Shown here: one piece after another, positions 9,440 to 17,885 of the stretch
How positions within the stretch are numbered: position 1 is the first letter of the stretch
How the letters are laid out: each line of letters starts with the position of its first letter
NCBI GenBank assembly: GCA_036749735.1
Contig: DAINXV010000001.1
Location: 806,001 to 870,000, forward strand
DNA from: Lawsonella sp012842085
GTDB lineage: Bacteria; Actinomycetota; Actinomycetes; Mycobacteriales; Mycobacteriaceae
DNA: 64,000 nt
Reading direction: 5' to 3'
Notes under the pieces: model-generated
Told to the model about the DNA's origin: nothing
Databases searched by the model: none
What the model saw: the letters and a program-made list of their open reading frames with translations, nothing else
Program-made: the position numbers and the translations under genes

Positions 9440-11258
9440 GTCGTGTCCTGTTGTGTCGGGGGTTGGGTAGGGGCGTTGGTTCAATTTCAGTGATCTCTAT
9501 ATCGCTGTTGACATAATCCACATTGCTAGCCGGTTCGCTGGTGGGGGTCACAATGGTTTCCGTTGGGCTGCTGGTGTTGGTGGGGTCACTGGTGCTGGTG
9601 TCGGTTTCCGTGATGGTCACCGTGGTGGGACTAGTGGTTTGGGTTTTGGTGCTGGTCTTCGTCTGGGTTTTGGTACTCGTTTTGGTGGTCGTGATGGGTT
9701 GGGGTTTTTCGGTTGTTGCCTCGGCCGTGCGGTCGTCCCTCACCCGGTTGTCTGAGTCGTCTTTAGTACGCAGCGTGGTGGTGTGGGTGTGGGTGACGGT
9801 GGGCTGGTTGGTGGGCAGGTCGGAGTTCCCCATTGCTTCGTAGGCGATGTAGGCAATGATGCCAATAATCGCCAGAATACCCACAATAATGGCAATGATC
9901 TTGGGGGCGGTGAGGCCCTTGGGTTCTTCCGGTTCCTCTACTCGGCGGGGTGCGTCGTGGGGGAAGGGGCCGCCACCCATGGGGCCGGCGACGGGTCCGC
10001 CACCGGTGGTGGGTCCGGGTGGCACACCTTGGGCGCCCGCAGCTGCCGCGCTTCCGGCTCCGCTTCCCGCAGCTGCAGCGCCTGCACCAGCAGCCGCGCC
10101 AGCAGCACCGGCACCAGTTCCTGCGGTGCTTGATTCTGCGCCGGCAGGAATATTGGATTGCGGGGTTTGTTTCTGTTGGGAGGGGATGGCGTAGGTGCGC
10201 AGTTGCGCAGAGCTGGGGTCTTTTCCGGCCGAGGCACCCATGGCGCCAGCAGCACCCGCCACGCCTTTCACCCCGGCCATACTGCCGGGCTTCATGGGCT
10301 CATCGGGGGTGTCACCCGCGATTTCGGCTGCGCTGTTGACGGCCTTTTGCAGTTCTTTCTGCATGTCGTCAGCGCCAATGCTGGCATTGCCAGAGGTCAC
10401 CGACTCGGGCAGCGGCGCCGCATTGCCGGCCTGCACCTGGGAAACGGCTCGCGCAAATTCGGAACCATCCTTGTAGCGGGCCTTCGGGTCTTTGCGCAGC
10501 GCTATCGCAATCAGGTTGCGGACATTCGCTGGAATTTCAGGCGGCAGCGGGTTGGGGCTGGTGGTCACATGCTGCATGGCAGCAGTAACGGAGCCCTCCC
10601 CATCGAAGGGACGTTTGCCGGCGATCGCCTCATAGCCCACAATGCCCAGCGAGTAGACGTCGGAGGCACAGGTGGCTTCCTTGCCGATGGCCTGTTCGGG
10701 GCTGATGTATTGTGCGGTGCCCATGACGGTGCCGGTGGCGGTGATGGGTACCGAGTCCACTGCTTTGGCAATACCGAAGTCGGAGATTTTTACCCGGCCG
10801 CGGGGGGTAATAAGAATGTTGCCGGGTTTGATGTCGCGGTGAACAATGCCCTCTTCGTGGGCGGCGGAGAGTCCTTGCGCCGTCTGGGAGAGCATGTCGA
10901 GTGCTTGCGCCACCGTCAACTTCTCTAAACGTCCCAGAGCGTGGCTGAGGGACTCGGCGTGGACAAGCTCCATCACGAGGTAGGCGATGTTGTCGCCGCC
11001 GTCGGTGTCCTCGAATTCGCCGTAGTCGAAGACGGAAACAATGTTGGGGTGGTTGAGGCGTGCGGTGGTGCGGGCTTCTTCCCGGAAGCGGCTCAAGAAG
11101 TTGGGGTCTGCCGAGAATTCCGATTTGAGAATCTTGATCGCTACGTCACGGTCGAGCACGGTGTCGCGAGCTAGCCACACTTGCCCCATGCCACCGGTGG
11201 CAATGAGGGATTCAATGCGGTACCGGTCGGAGATGGTGGTGTTGGGTCCGATGATCAT
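9432..11258 (-). CDS. pknA: Ser/Thr protein kinase PknA
   Basis: Membrane kinase regulating cell shape and division. Kinase domain is residues 12-275: GGMGQV loop, VAIKIL Lys, HRDIKPGN, ISDFGIAKA, SPEQ. A Gly/Ala/Pro-rich linker (about 320-445) leads to a membrane segment (APKIIAIIVGILAIIG, about 450-472). The outer tail is very Thr-rich with TKTQTKTSTKTQ-type repeats and has no PASTA domain, as expected for PknA. At 608 residues it is longer than the M. tuberculosis protein (431) because of linker and tail. Start and stop overlap its neighbours: ATGA with pbpA upstream and GTGATTAG with pknB downstream. Confidence 0.93.
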   Translation of the reverse strand: MIIGPNTTISDRYRIESLIATGGMGQVWLARDTVLDRDVAIKILKSEFSADPNFLSRFREEARTTARLNHPNIVSVFDYGEFEDTDGGDNIAYLVMELVHAESLSHALGRLEKLTVAQALDMLSQTAQGLSAAHEEGIVHRDIKPGNILITPRGRVKISDFGIAKAVDSVPITATGTVMGTAQYISPEQAIGKEATCASDVYSLGIVGYEAIAGKRPFDGEGSVTAAMQHVTTSPNPLPPEIPANVRNLIAIALRKDPKARYKDGSEFARAVSQVQAGNAAPLPESVTSGNASIGADDMQKELQKAVNSAAEIAGDTPDEPMKPGSMAGVKGVAGAAGAMGASAGKDPSSAQLRTYAIPSQQKQTPQSNIPAGAESSTAGTGAGAAGAAAGAGAAAAGSGAGSAAAAGAQGVPPGPTTGGGPVAGPMGGGPFPHDAPRRVEEPEEPKGLTAPKIIAIIVGILAIIGIIAYIAYEAMGNSDLPTNQPTVTHTHTTTLRTKDDSDNRVRDDRTAEATTEKPQPITTTKTSTKTQTKTSTKTQTTSPTTVTITETDTSTSDPTNTSSPTETIVTPTSEPASNVDYVNSDIEITEIEPTPLPNPRHNRTRRD

Positions 11259-12730
11259 CGACGGGCTCCTTCCGCAACTGCGGCTTTGAGCACGGCACGG
11301 CCAATGGGGCCGGCTACCGTGGCGCCAACGGCTCCGCGTGACACGCCTGGACCCTTCTCAACCATGACGGCGACTGCGACGTCATAGCCGGGTACAAAGG
11401 CGATGTACCAGGTGTAGGGGACAGACTTGCTGGAGTCGGTGCCGTGTTCGGCGGTACCGGTTTTGGAGGCCACAGGAATGTCGAGTTTTCCTCCACCACC
11501 GGCGTATTTTTCAGCGGTTATCATCAGGTCGGTGAGTTGGCGGGCAACTGCCGGGCTGATGGCGCGGTTTAGTTCTTTCGGTTTCGCTTCGTAAAGGACG
11601 GTCAGGTCTTGGGCGGTTTCGGCAGCCACCATGTAGGGATCCATGCGGACACCATTGTTGGCGATGGTGGCGGCGATGACTGCGTTTTGCAGCGGCGTGA
11701 GGGAGACGTCGCGCTGCCCAATGGAGGACTGGGCGAGGGCGGCCGAATCCCGAATGTCGCCAATGGTGCTGGCGGTATTGGAAGCACCCAAGTTTTCGTA
11801 GACTTCCCCGATGCCGAAGGCTTTCGACACCCGTTCGAAGTCTCTAATGGTGAGGCGGGTGGACAGTTCCGCGAACGGTACGTTGCAGGAGTAGGCGAAG
11901 GCCATCTCGAAGGTGCCGCCGCCACAGTATTGGCCACCGTAGTTTTCTAGGGGGGTGACGGTGTCGGGCAGGATGGTGCGCGCGTTCTGGTTCACCGGGG
12001 TGTCGGGGGTGACGCCCTTTTGGAGGAGTGCTGCAGTGGTAATCACCTTGAAGGTGGATCCTGGGGGCAGCGGGTTGTTGGTGGCGCGGTTGAGGAGCGG
12101 CTGGTCTTTGGCGTTGCGGAGCGCCTCGTCGGTGGCGTTCACAACGTTATTGTCGTAGCTGGCGAAAAGGGTGGGGTCGAAGCTGGGGCTGCTGGCCAAG
12201 GCCAGGATTGCTCCCGTGGATGGCTGGATGGCCACCACACCGCCCACCAGCGGACCCGCGCCAACGCCTTTCTGCAGGCTGCGCCATGCGGCGCGTTGCA
12301 GCTTGGGCTGCAGAGTAAGGATGACGTTGCCGCCCCGGCGGTCGCGTCCCGTGAAGAGGTCCACGATGCGGGTGCCGAACAGTTTGTCGTCCATGCCGCT
12401 TAAAATGCTGTCTTCGCTGTATTCGATGCCGGTGCGGGAGTAGAGGCTGTAGTAGCCGGTGACGGGCGCCCACATTTCGGGGTTGCCACTGTAGTAGCGC
12501 TGATATTTGTTGCTGTTGCTGTCGATCTGGCGGCTGGCGGCCAAGACGAGGCCATCAGCGGTGATCTGTCCGCGCTGCTGGGTGAACTCCATCATTTGGG
12601 TGCGGGCAAAGTTGCGCGGGTTGGCGCGCAGGCTGGGGCCCCTGACGGCTTGCACCACGGTGAGGTTGAGGAGCAGCACAACAAGGAGTACGCCAGCGGC
12701 TGTGGCGACACGACGAATCGTTTTATTCAT
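11255..12730 (-). CDS. pbpA: Class B penicillin-binding protein PbpA
   Basis: Periplasmic-side D,D-transpeptidase that cross-links peptidoglycan, partner of the RodA glycosyltransferase. Uncleaved signal anchor is residues 8-28. Active-site motifs: SxxK as STFK (Ser225-Lys228), SxN as SCN (281-283) and KTG as KTGTAEHG (423-425). Length 491 matches the family. Its start lies within the 3' end of rodA (8-nt overlap) and its stop overlaps pknA by 4 nt, so translation is probably coupled along the operon. Confidence 0.95.
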   Translation of the reverse strand: MNKTIRRVATAAGVLLVVLLLNLTVVQAVRGPSLRANPRNFARTQMMEFTQQRGQITADGLVLAASRQIDSNSNKYQRYYSGNPEMWAPVTGYYSLYSRTGIEYSEDSILSGMDDKLFGTRIVDLFTGRDRRGGNVILTLQPKLQRAAWRSLQKGVGAGPLVGGVVAIQPSTGAILALASSPSFDPTLFASYDNNVVNATDEALRNAKDQPLLNRATNNPLPPGSTFKVITTAALLQKGVTPDTPVNQNARTILPDTVTPLENYGGQYCGGGTFEMAFAYSCNVPFAELSTRLTIRDFERVSKAFGIGEVYENLGASNTASTIGDIRDSAALAQSSIGQRDVSLTPLQNAVIAATIANNGVRMDPYMVAAETAQDLTVLYEAKPKELNRAISPAVARQLTDLMITAEKYAGGGGKLDIPVASKTGTAEHGTDSSKSVPYTWYIAFVPGYDVAVAVMVEKGPGVSRGAVGATVAGPIGRAVLKAAVAEGARR

Positions 12731-14672
12731 TGTTGTCCTCCTCTTCGTTTTCAGTCTCTACGTCTTCTGCAGTGTTCTCTGCAGTGTGTTCAGTGTCTTC
12801 AGTGGGTTCGGTGTCTTCGGTGTCGGATGTTTCCGGGGTGTCTTCCCCACTGGCGTCGGCGGCTGGCACTGCCGGAATCCAGACTGGTTCATCCAGCAGC
12901 TGGATGACGTCACTGTCGGCATCTTCGGCTTCCGCGGTTTCACCAACGTCGTCACCAGCGGCTTCAGTGGGTTCCTCCAGGCGCGGCAATGTTTCTACCG
13001 GCTCGAAAATAACCATCGGTTCTGCGGCACCAGTGTCTCCAGAGCCCTCGGCAGCATCGTCACCAGCTCCCAGTGGGTACTGCTCCTGGGGAGTCTCCTC
13101 CACGGCCGGTTCTTCCTTTTTGCGCAACCGAATGCGGCTGGCGCGAGGTGCGGAAACTTCCGCCGGCTGGATTCCGCCCTTGATGGCGGCGCGCGGCACA
13201 ATCCGGGACGCCTGGTCGGACACCCGCAACACGAGTGCCATCAGCAGATAGTTGGCGAGCAGCGAGGAACCACCGTAGCTGAGGAACGGTGTGGTGAGTC
13301 CGGTGAGAGGAATCACGCGGGTGACGCCACCAACCACCACAAACACCTGGAAGGCCATAGTGAATGCCAATCCGGTGACCATCAGTTTGCCGAAGCTGTC
13401 TCGCACCGACAGGGCGGTGCGGAACAAGCGCTGCACAATAATGCCGTACAGGATGAGGACACCGGCCAGGCCAATAAGCCCCAGCTCTTCGCCCACTGTG
13501 GAGACAATAAAGTCGGTGGAGGCGTAGGGGACCAGGTCGGGGCGGCCGTGGCCAAGCCCGCTGCCGGCAATGCCGCCGGTGGCCAAACCGAACATGGCCT
13601 GCGACAGCTGGTAGCCGTTGGTGTCAAAGTATTTGAGGGGGTTCAGCCAGGTGAACACACGTACTTTCACGTGGCCGAAAATAAAGAACGCAATAAGCGC
13701 GGCAGCAGCGAAACCACCCAAGCCGATCAGCAACCAACTCACTCGGTTGGTGGCCACATAGATCATGGTGAGGACGGTGGCGAAGATCAGCAGGGATGTT
13801 CCGAGATCTTTCTCCACCACCAGGATGACCACTGCGATAATCCACAGCAGCAGAATGGGGGCGAGGTCGCGGGCGCGCGGCATTTCGATGCCGAAGATTT
13901 GTTTACCGGTGGTGGCGAACAGTTCGCGCTTACTCACCAGGATGGCGGCAATCGAAATAATGATAAGTATTTTGGAGAATTCGCCAGGCTGGATGGAGAA
14001 GAAGGGGGTGCGGATCCAGATCTTGGAGCCGTTCACTTCGGACCATTGGCTGGGCAGCATGGCGGGGATGGCCAGCAGAATGAGGCCGACGAGTCCCAGG
14101 GTGTAGCTGTAGCGGCTAAGGACACGGTGGTCCCGAATGAGCCACAGGGTGAGGATAAAAATGGCCACCGCAATGAAGGTCCACAGGATTTGGCGGTTGC
14201 CTTCCGCCATGGAACCCGTCGCGGCAGCATTGTCTTCGACCAGGTCAAGCCTATTAATAAGGACTAGTCCCAGGCCGTTGAGGAGCGTCACCAGCGGCAT
14301 GAGATAGGGATCCGCATAGGGCGCGAAGTAGCGCATGGCGACGTTGATCGACACGACCACAATAAGGAACGCGGCCGTGTATTTGAGGATGTCCCAGCTG
14401 AGGGTGTTGCGGGTGGTGAGCTGCACCATGGTCATGGCGGAAGCCACAATCACCGCACTAAACAGCATGAGCAGCAGTTCAATACGGCGTTTGCGTTTCC
14501 TCTGGTCCTGCATGGCCTTTTCGGCAGCTTCCAGGGAGATGGGTGCGGTTTCGGGACCGGCACCGGGGGCGCGCACTACGGCTGGGGAGTCTGCCGTTGC
14601 GGCAGCTCCCGCGCCGGCGCCTCTACTCCACCAGCGACGGCGAGTTTCGGTAGCTTCAGGCTTATCGCTCAT
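12723..14672 (-). CDS. rodA: FtsW/RodA/SpoVE-family peptidoglycan glycosyltransferase RodA with long acidic tail
   Basis: SEDS polymerase that elongates glycan strands, acting with PbpA. About ten membrane segments lie between residues 50 and 490, with typical SEDS stretches such as WIRTPFFSIQPGEFSKI, EKDLGTSLL, GLGHGRPDLVPYASTDFI and PFLSYGGSSLLANY. After the last helix comes an unusually long cytosolic tail (about 494-649) rich in Glu/Asp/Thr (EDTEPTEDTEHTAENTAEDVETENEEEDNNE-like). That tail is low-complexity and not part of the enzyme core. The start overlaps the pstP stop (ATGA). Confidence 0.93.
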   Translation of the reverse strand: MSDKPEATETRRRWWSRGAGAGAAATADSPAVVRAPGAGPETAPISLEAAEKAMQDQRKRKRRIELLLMLFSAVIVASAMTMVQLTTRNTLSWDILKYTAAFLIVVVSINVAMRYFAPYADPYLMPLVTLLNGLGLVLINRLDLVEDNAAATGSMAEGNRQILWTFIAVAIFILTLWLIRDHRVLSRYSYTLGLVGLILLAIPAMLPSQWSEVNGSKIWIRTPFFSIQPGEFSKILIIISIAAILVSKRELFATTGKQIFGIEMPRARDLAPILLLWIIAVVILVVEKDLGTSLLIFATVLTMIYVATNRVSWLLIGLGGFAAAALIAFFIFGHVKVRVFTWLNPLKYFDTNGYQLSQAMFGLATGGIAGSGLGHGRPDLVPYASTDFIVSTVGEELGLIGLAGVLILYGIIVQRLFRTALSVRDSFGKLMVTGLAFTMAFQVFVVVGGVTRVIPLTGLTTPFLSYGGSSLLANYLLMALVLRVSDQASRIVPRAAIKGGIQPAEVSAPRASRIRLRKKEEPAVEETPQEQYPLGAGDDAAEGSGDTGAAEPMVIFEPVETLPRLEEPTEAAGDDVGETAEAEDADSDVIQLLDEPVWIPAVPAADASGEDTPETSDTEDTEPTEDTEHTAENTAEDVETENEEEDNNE

Positions 14673-16207
14673 TGGCTACCCACCTCTGGTTGTGGGGACA
14701 TTGGTTGATCGGGTTGGGCCGGTTGGCCGGGTTGACCAGGCTGGCCCGGCTGCGCAGGCTGCTCGGTGGGGGCAGTCATCTTGTGACGGGGACGGCGGCA
14801 CGGATCCGGATGGTCCTTGGTGCCAATCGGAGTGCCGTCAGCACCCCAAATAATGATCGGTTTCGGGTCGCACAGCGGCAGCAGGCCGGAACCCACCGCG
14901 CGGGTCAAGTAGGCGCGGGCTTCCTTCTGGGTGTGGAAGACCTTGTCGGAGACCAGTTCGGAACGCAGCGCCGGGGTGAAGTCCGTTATCAGCAGGCGCT
15001 GGCACTCCTCCGGCTCACTGTTCACGTCGTAGATGGCATCCTCGCACAGCACCGAATCGGGTTTGCCGGCGAAGGGGCCCAGCGCCGAATTGTTGATGCC
15101 GTGGTAGATTAGCACCTCGTGCTCGTCGTTAATGTCCACATAGTAGGTGTTTTTGGCAGCGTAGGTGACGGCACTAATAGCGCCGACCGCAACCAGGACA
15201 ACGATGGCGATAATGATGACTACGAGTCTTTTGGACCAGCTGGAAAGGCGTTTTTTACGCTCCTTGCTGGCAGCGTTCGCCACAGTCTCGCCGTCAGCAT
15301 CCTCATCGGTGTCGGCGGAACCGCCGCTGCTTCCTTCAGAGCCCACAGCTTGCGGGTTGGCGCGCTGAATATTTTCGGCAACCAGTGCGGCAGCGCGGGC
15401 AGCGGCAGAGTCGGCGCGGTCATCATCCTCCGCATCCAGTTCCAAGCCCTTGGCAGCGGCGCCACCCAGCATTGGGGTGGTGGGGCCGTAGTCGTCGTCG
15501 TTAACATCCGCCACAATAAGCGTGATGTTGTCGGGGCCGCCGGAGCGCAGCGCCAAATCCACCAGACGGTCGGCGCACTGCTGCGGGGTGCCCTGCGACA
15601 TGGTGCTTTTAATGGTTTCGAAGCTGACGGGGTCGGAAAGGCCGTCAGAGCAAATAAGGTAGCGGTCCCCAGCGACCACTTCGCGGATCGTCAAGTGCGG
15701 CTCAAAATCCCCACCCATGAGCGCATTGGTAATAAGGGACCGTTTCGGGTGGACGCTCGCCTCTTCCGGGGTGATGCGTCCTTCATCCACCAGGTCCTGG
15801 ACGAAAGAGTCGTCGCGGGTGATCTGGTGCAGTTGGCCGTCGCGCAGCAGGTAGGCGCGGGAGTCACCGACGTTCACCATCCCCATCTTGGGTCCGTCGA
15901 AAAGCATGGCGACCAGCGTGGAGCCCATCCCCAAAAGCTCCGGGTCGTTGTCGATTTCTTCCGCAATCAGGTCGTTGCCCAGTTCGACACTGCGGCGGAG
16001 GTCCTCCAGCAGATTGTTGGAGGGCTGGTCATTGTCGAGCGGTGCGATGGCAGAAATGAGCAGTTGGGAGGCTACTTCGCCGGCAGCATGCCCGCCCATG
16101 CCGTCGGCCAGCGCCAAAAGACGCGGTCCGGCATAGACGGAGTCTTCGTTGTTTCCGCGCACTAACCCCATGTCGGAGCGTGCGGCATAGTTCAGTACTA
16201 GGGTCAC
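14669..16207 (-). CDS. pstP: PP2C-family Ser/Thr protein phosphatase PstP
   Basis: Metal-dependent phosphatase that reverses PknA/PknB phosphorylation. PP2C domain is residues 1-235 with RSDMGLVRGNNEDS, LADGMGGHAAGE, CSDGLSD and GGPDNITLI metal-binding motifs. A charged linker precedes one membrane segment (about 324-347), then an outer domain of about 110 residues with four Cys (possible disulfides) and a Pro/Gln repeat tail (PGQPGQPGQPAQPDQP). It starts with GTG overlapping the fhaB stop (GTGA). Confidence 0.94.
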   Translation of the reverse strand: MTLVLNYAARSDMGLVRGNNEDSVYAGPRLLALADGMGGHAAGEVASQLLISAIAPLDNDQPSNNLLEDLRRSVELGNDLIAEEIDNDPELLGMGSTLVAMLFDGPKMGMVNVGDSRAYLLRDGQLHQITRDDSFVQDLVDEGRITPEEASVHPKRSLITNALMGGDFEPHLTIREVVAGDRYLICSDGLSDPVSFETIKSTMSQGTPQQCADRLVDLALRSGGPDNITLIVADVNDDDYGPTTPMLGGAAAKGLELDAEDDDRADSAAARAAALVAENIQRANPQAVGSEGSSGGSADTDEDADGETVANAASKERKKRLSSWSKRLVVIIIAIVVLVAVGAISAVTYAAKNTYYVDINDEHEVLIYHGINNSALGPFAGKPDSVLCEDAIYDVNSEPEECQRLLITDFTPALRSELVSDKVFHTQKEARAYLTRAVGSGLLPLCDPKPIIIWGADGTPIGTKDHPDPCRRPRHKMTAPTEQPAQPGQPGQPGQPAQPDQPMSPQPEVGSQ

Positions 16208-16695
16208 GGGCGTAGCTCGATTACTGTTTTGCCTACTCGCACAGGTGTGCCGAGGGGGACTTTGACGGCGGTGGTGACGCGGTCATGGTCGAGGAAGGTT
16301 CCGTTGGTGGATCCCAGGTCTTCCAGATACCAGTCGTCGCCGCGGGGAATAAAACGGGCATGGTGGCCGGAGGCGTAGTCGTCGTTGAGGACCAGGGTGG
16401 AGTCGTCAGCACGACCAAGTAGCACCGGTTGGGTGCCGAGGCTGATGCGTGCTCCGGAGAGGGGGCCTTGGGTGATCATCAGATAACGGGCAGCCTTGTT
16501 GGGGTTGTCTTTGTCGCGCTTGAAAAGCCCTTTCAGGCCGCGCTTCTTGCCCTTTTTATCTTTCTTAGTACTGGCAGCAGTGTCTTTGGAGGCCGCCAGC
16601 GTGTCATTCTTCAGGGTGTGCAGAGTCAACCAAATGAAGAACCACAGCAGCAGTAGGAAACCGAAGCGCCCGAATTGGAGCACAAGTGCCTGCAT
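16204..16695 (-). CDS. fhaB: FHA-domain protein FhaB (FipA-like)
   Basis: Phosphothreonine-reading adaptor of the PknA/PknB system. N-terminal membrane helix (FGRFGFLLLLWFFIWLTL), basic linker (KKDKKGKKRGLKGLFKRDKD), then the FHA domain over the last 90 residues with GRADDSTLVL, SGHHARF and LGSTNGTFLD. I start it at ATG 16695 (MQALVLQFG, about 163 residues), where GGAAAGGAT precedes it. An upstream in-frame ATG at 16737 has no such site and would add 14 residues. A 163-nt gap from fhaA could hold an internal promoter. Confidence 0.92.
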   Translation of the reverse strand: MQALVLQFGRFGFLLLLWFFIWLTLHTLKNDTLAASKDTAASTKKDKKGKKRGLKGLFKRDKDNPNKAARYLMITQGPLSGARISLGTQPVLLGRADDSTLVLNDDYASGHHARFIPRGDDWYLEDLGSTNGTFLDHDRVTTAVKVPLGTPVRVGKTVIELRP

Positions 16696-16858
16696 ATAGG
16701 ATCCTTTCCGCGCGTTGGTTTCACGTATTCGTAACACAAACCAGGCATAAGCCTGACTTTAAAAAGGCCATACCTGGAAATTTTGGACATTCGTGATGAT
16801 TAGTTTACTAGGGATAACGTCCCTAAGCACTTCACTTCCAGATTTAGCGGTTGAATAA

Positions 16859-17665
16859 CTACTGAATACTCAAAATCAGGTGCGTGTGGCCCACGACGAT
16901 TTCGTCACCGTCAGCTAATTGCCACTGGGAAATCCGGATGCCGTTGACAGCTGTTCCGTTGGTGGAGTTCAGGTCACTAATGGTGGCGACGGAGCCATTC
17001 CAGTCGATGGTGGCGTGGTGGCGGGACACCCCCGTATCGGCGAGCCGCAGATCCACATCATTTCCCCGGCCGATCAGTGTCTGGCCTGGGTTCACCACAA
17101 ATTTGCGGGTTTCGTCGTCTTTATCCTTCAGCACCGCAACCGCGTAGGAGCCGTCGGAACCGTCCGGAGCAGCACCATCCCAGTCGCGGGGAATGCCGTA
17201 ACCATCGCGGGTTATTTCCTCGTCCACGTCGGGATCAACATTGCTGGCGGGGGCACTGCCGCCGATGCGTCCCGGAATGTCGCGGGCATCCACAGTGTCG
17301 TCGCAGGAGCTGGTGAGCCGGAACTGGCCGGAGCGCAAATCGTCGGATTCCTTGAACTCGACCACGACGTCACCCACTACACCCCAATCCTGGTCGTAGA
17401 GGTAGGTGTCCAGGTGGCGGCTGATGACGCGCGGGGAGGTGGCTTCGTCTGCGGCAAAACGCTCCGCATCGGAGGGAGAAAGCGTCACAATGAAGTGGTT
17501 GGGGGAGAGGAGTTGGCCATCGGGCAATTCCTGCAGTTGGTCGCCGGCCTCGCGGCGCAGGGCGTTCTCTACCTCAAGCGGGGTCAGTTCGCCGCCGAAT
17601 ACTCGCGCGAAAGCATCGGCAGTGGAGGTTTCCAGCGACCGCTCGAAACGTTGCATGAAGCCCAT
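16859..17665 (-). CDS. fhaA: FhaA-type protein: DUF3662 plus FHA domain
   Basis: First gene of the wall-signalling operon. Residues 1-120 carry the FhaA N-terminal DUF3662 domain (MGFMQRFERSLE, TPLEVENALRREAGD, PNHFIVTLS). Residues 190-268 form the FHA domain (GRGNDVDLRL, SRHHATIDW, LNSTNGTAVNG). At 268 residues it is about half the M. tuberculosis protein (527) because the long low-complexity middle linker is reduced to some 60 residues. The family recruits phosphorylated MviN/CwlM partners to the membrane. GGAAAGGATT lies before the ATG. Confidence 0.93.
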   Translation of the reverse strand: MGFMQRFERSLETSTADAFARVFGGELTPLEVENALRREAGDQLQELPDGQLLSPNHFIVTLSPSDAERFAADEATSPRVISRHLDTYLYDQDWGVVGDVVVEFKESDDLRSGQFRLTSSCDDTVDARDIPGRIGGSAPASNVDPDVDEEITRDGYGIPRDWDGAAPDGSDGSYAVAVLKDKDDETRKFVVNPGQTLIGRGNDVDLRLADTGVSRHHATIDWNGSVATISDLNSTNGTAVNGIRISQWQLADGDEIVVGHTHLILSIQ

Positions 17666-17885
17666 GCCTAATCCTTTCCAAAATGACTATTCGGATGACA
17701 TATGCGCCCAGATTTTGGCACACTGGTAGACGTCCGTGTTTAGTATTAACTAATTTTCTATTGTAACCAGTTAATTAACATCTGTAACACCCATCTGCAG
17801 CTGGAATAAGCACTCACCACCAGCCCACGTTGGTGTTACCTACCCACTAAGATGGGTATCTATGTAACCCACACAGGGAGGAAAA
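17666..17885. promoter_or_regulatory. Divergent intergenic region between fhaA operon and flavoreductase gene
   Basis: 220 nt without a gene, AT-rich, that must hold the promoters of both divergent units. Near the rightward gene is an interrupted inverted repeat GTTAC-C-TACCC (17835-17845) / GGGTA-N5-GTAAC (17854-17868), which could be an operator. The half-site GTTAC/GTAAC recurs at about 17794. No convincing -35/-10 pair could be assigned. Confidence 0.4.

Noticed and set aside
9440..9484. TTG 9484 as pknB start
   Set aside because: GTG 9439 overlaps the pknA stop with a proper AGGA site, and the 15 upstream codons are Pro-rich without one.
12507..14267. 586-codon open frame on the + strand opposite rodA and pbpA
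   Set aside because: It lies entirely antisense to well-supported genes, has His/Gly/Asp-rich shadow composition with no domain, and arises from third-position GC bias.
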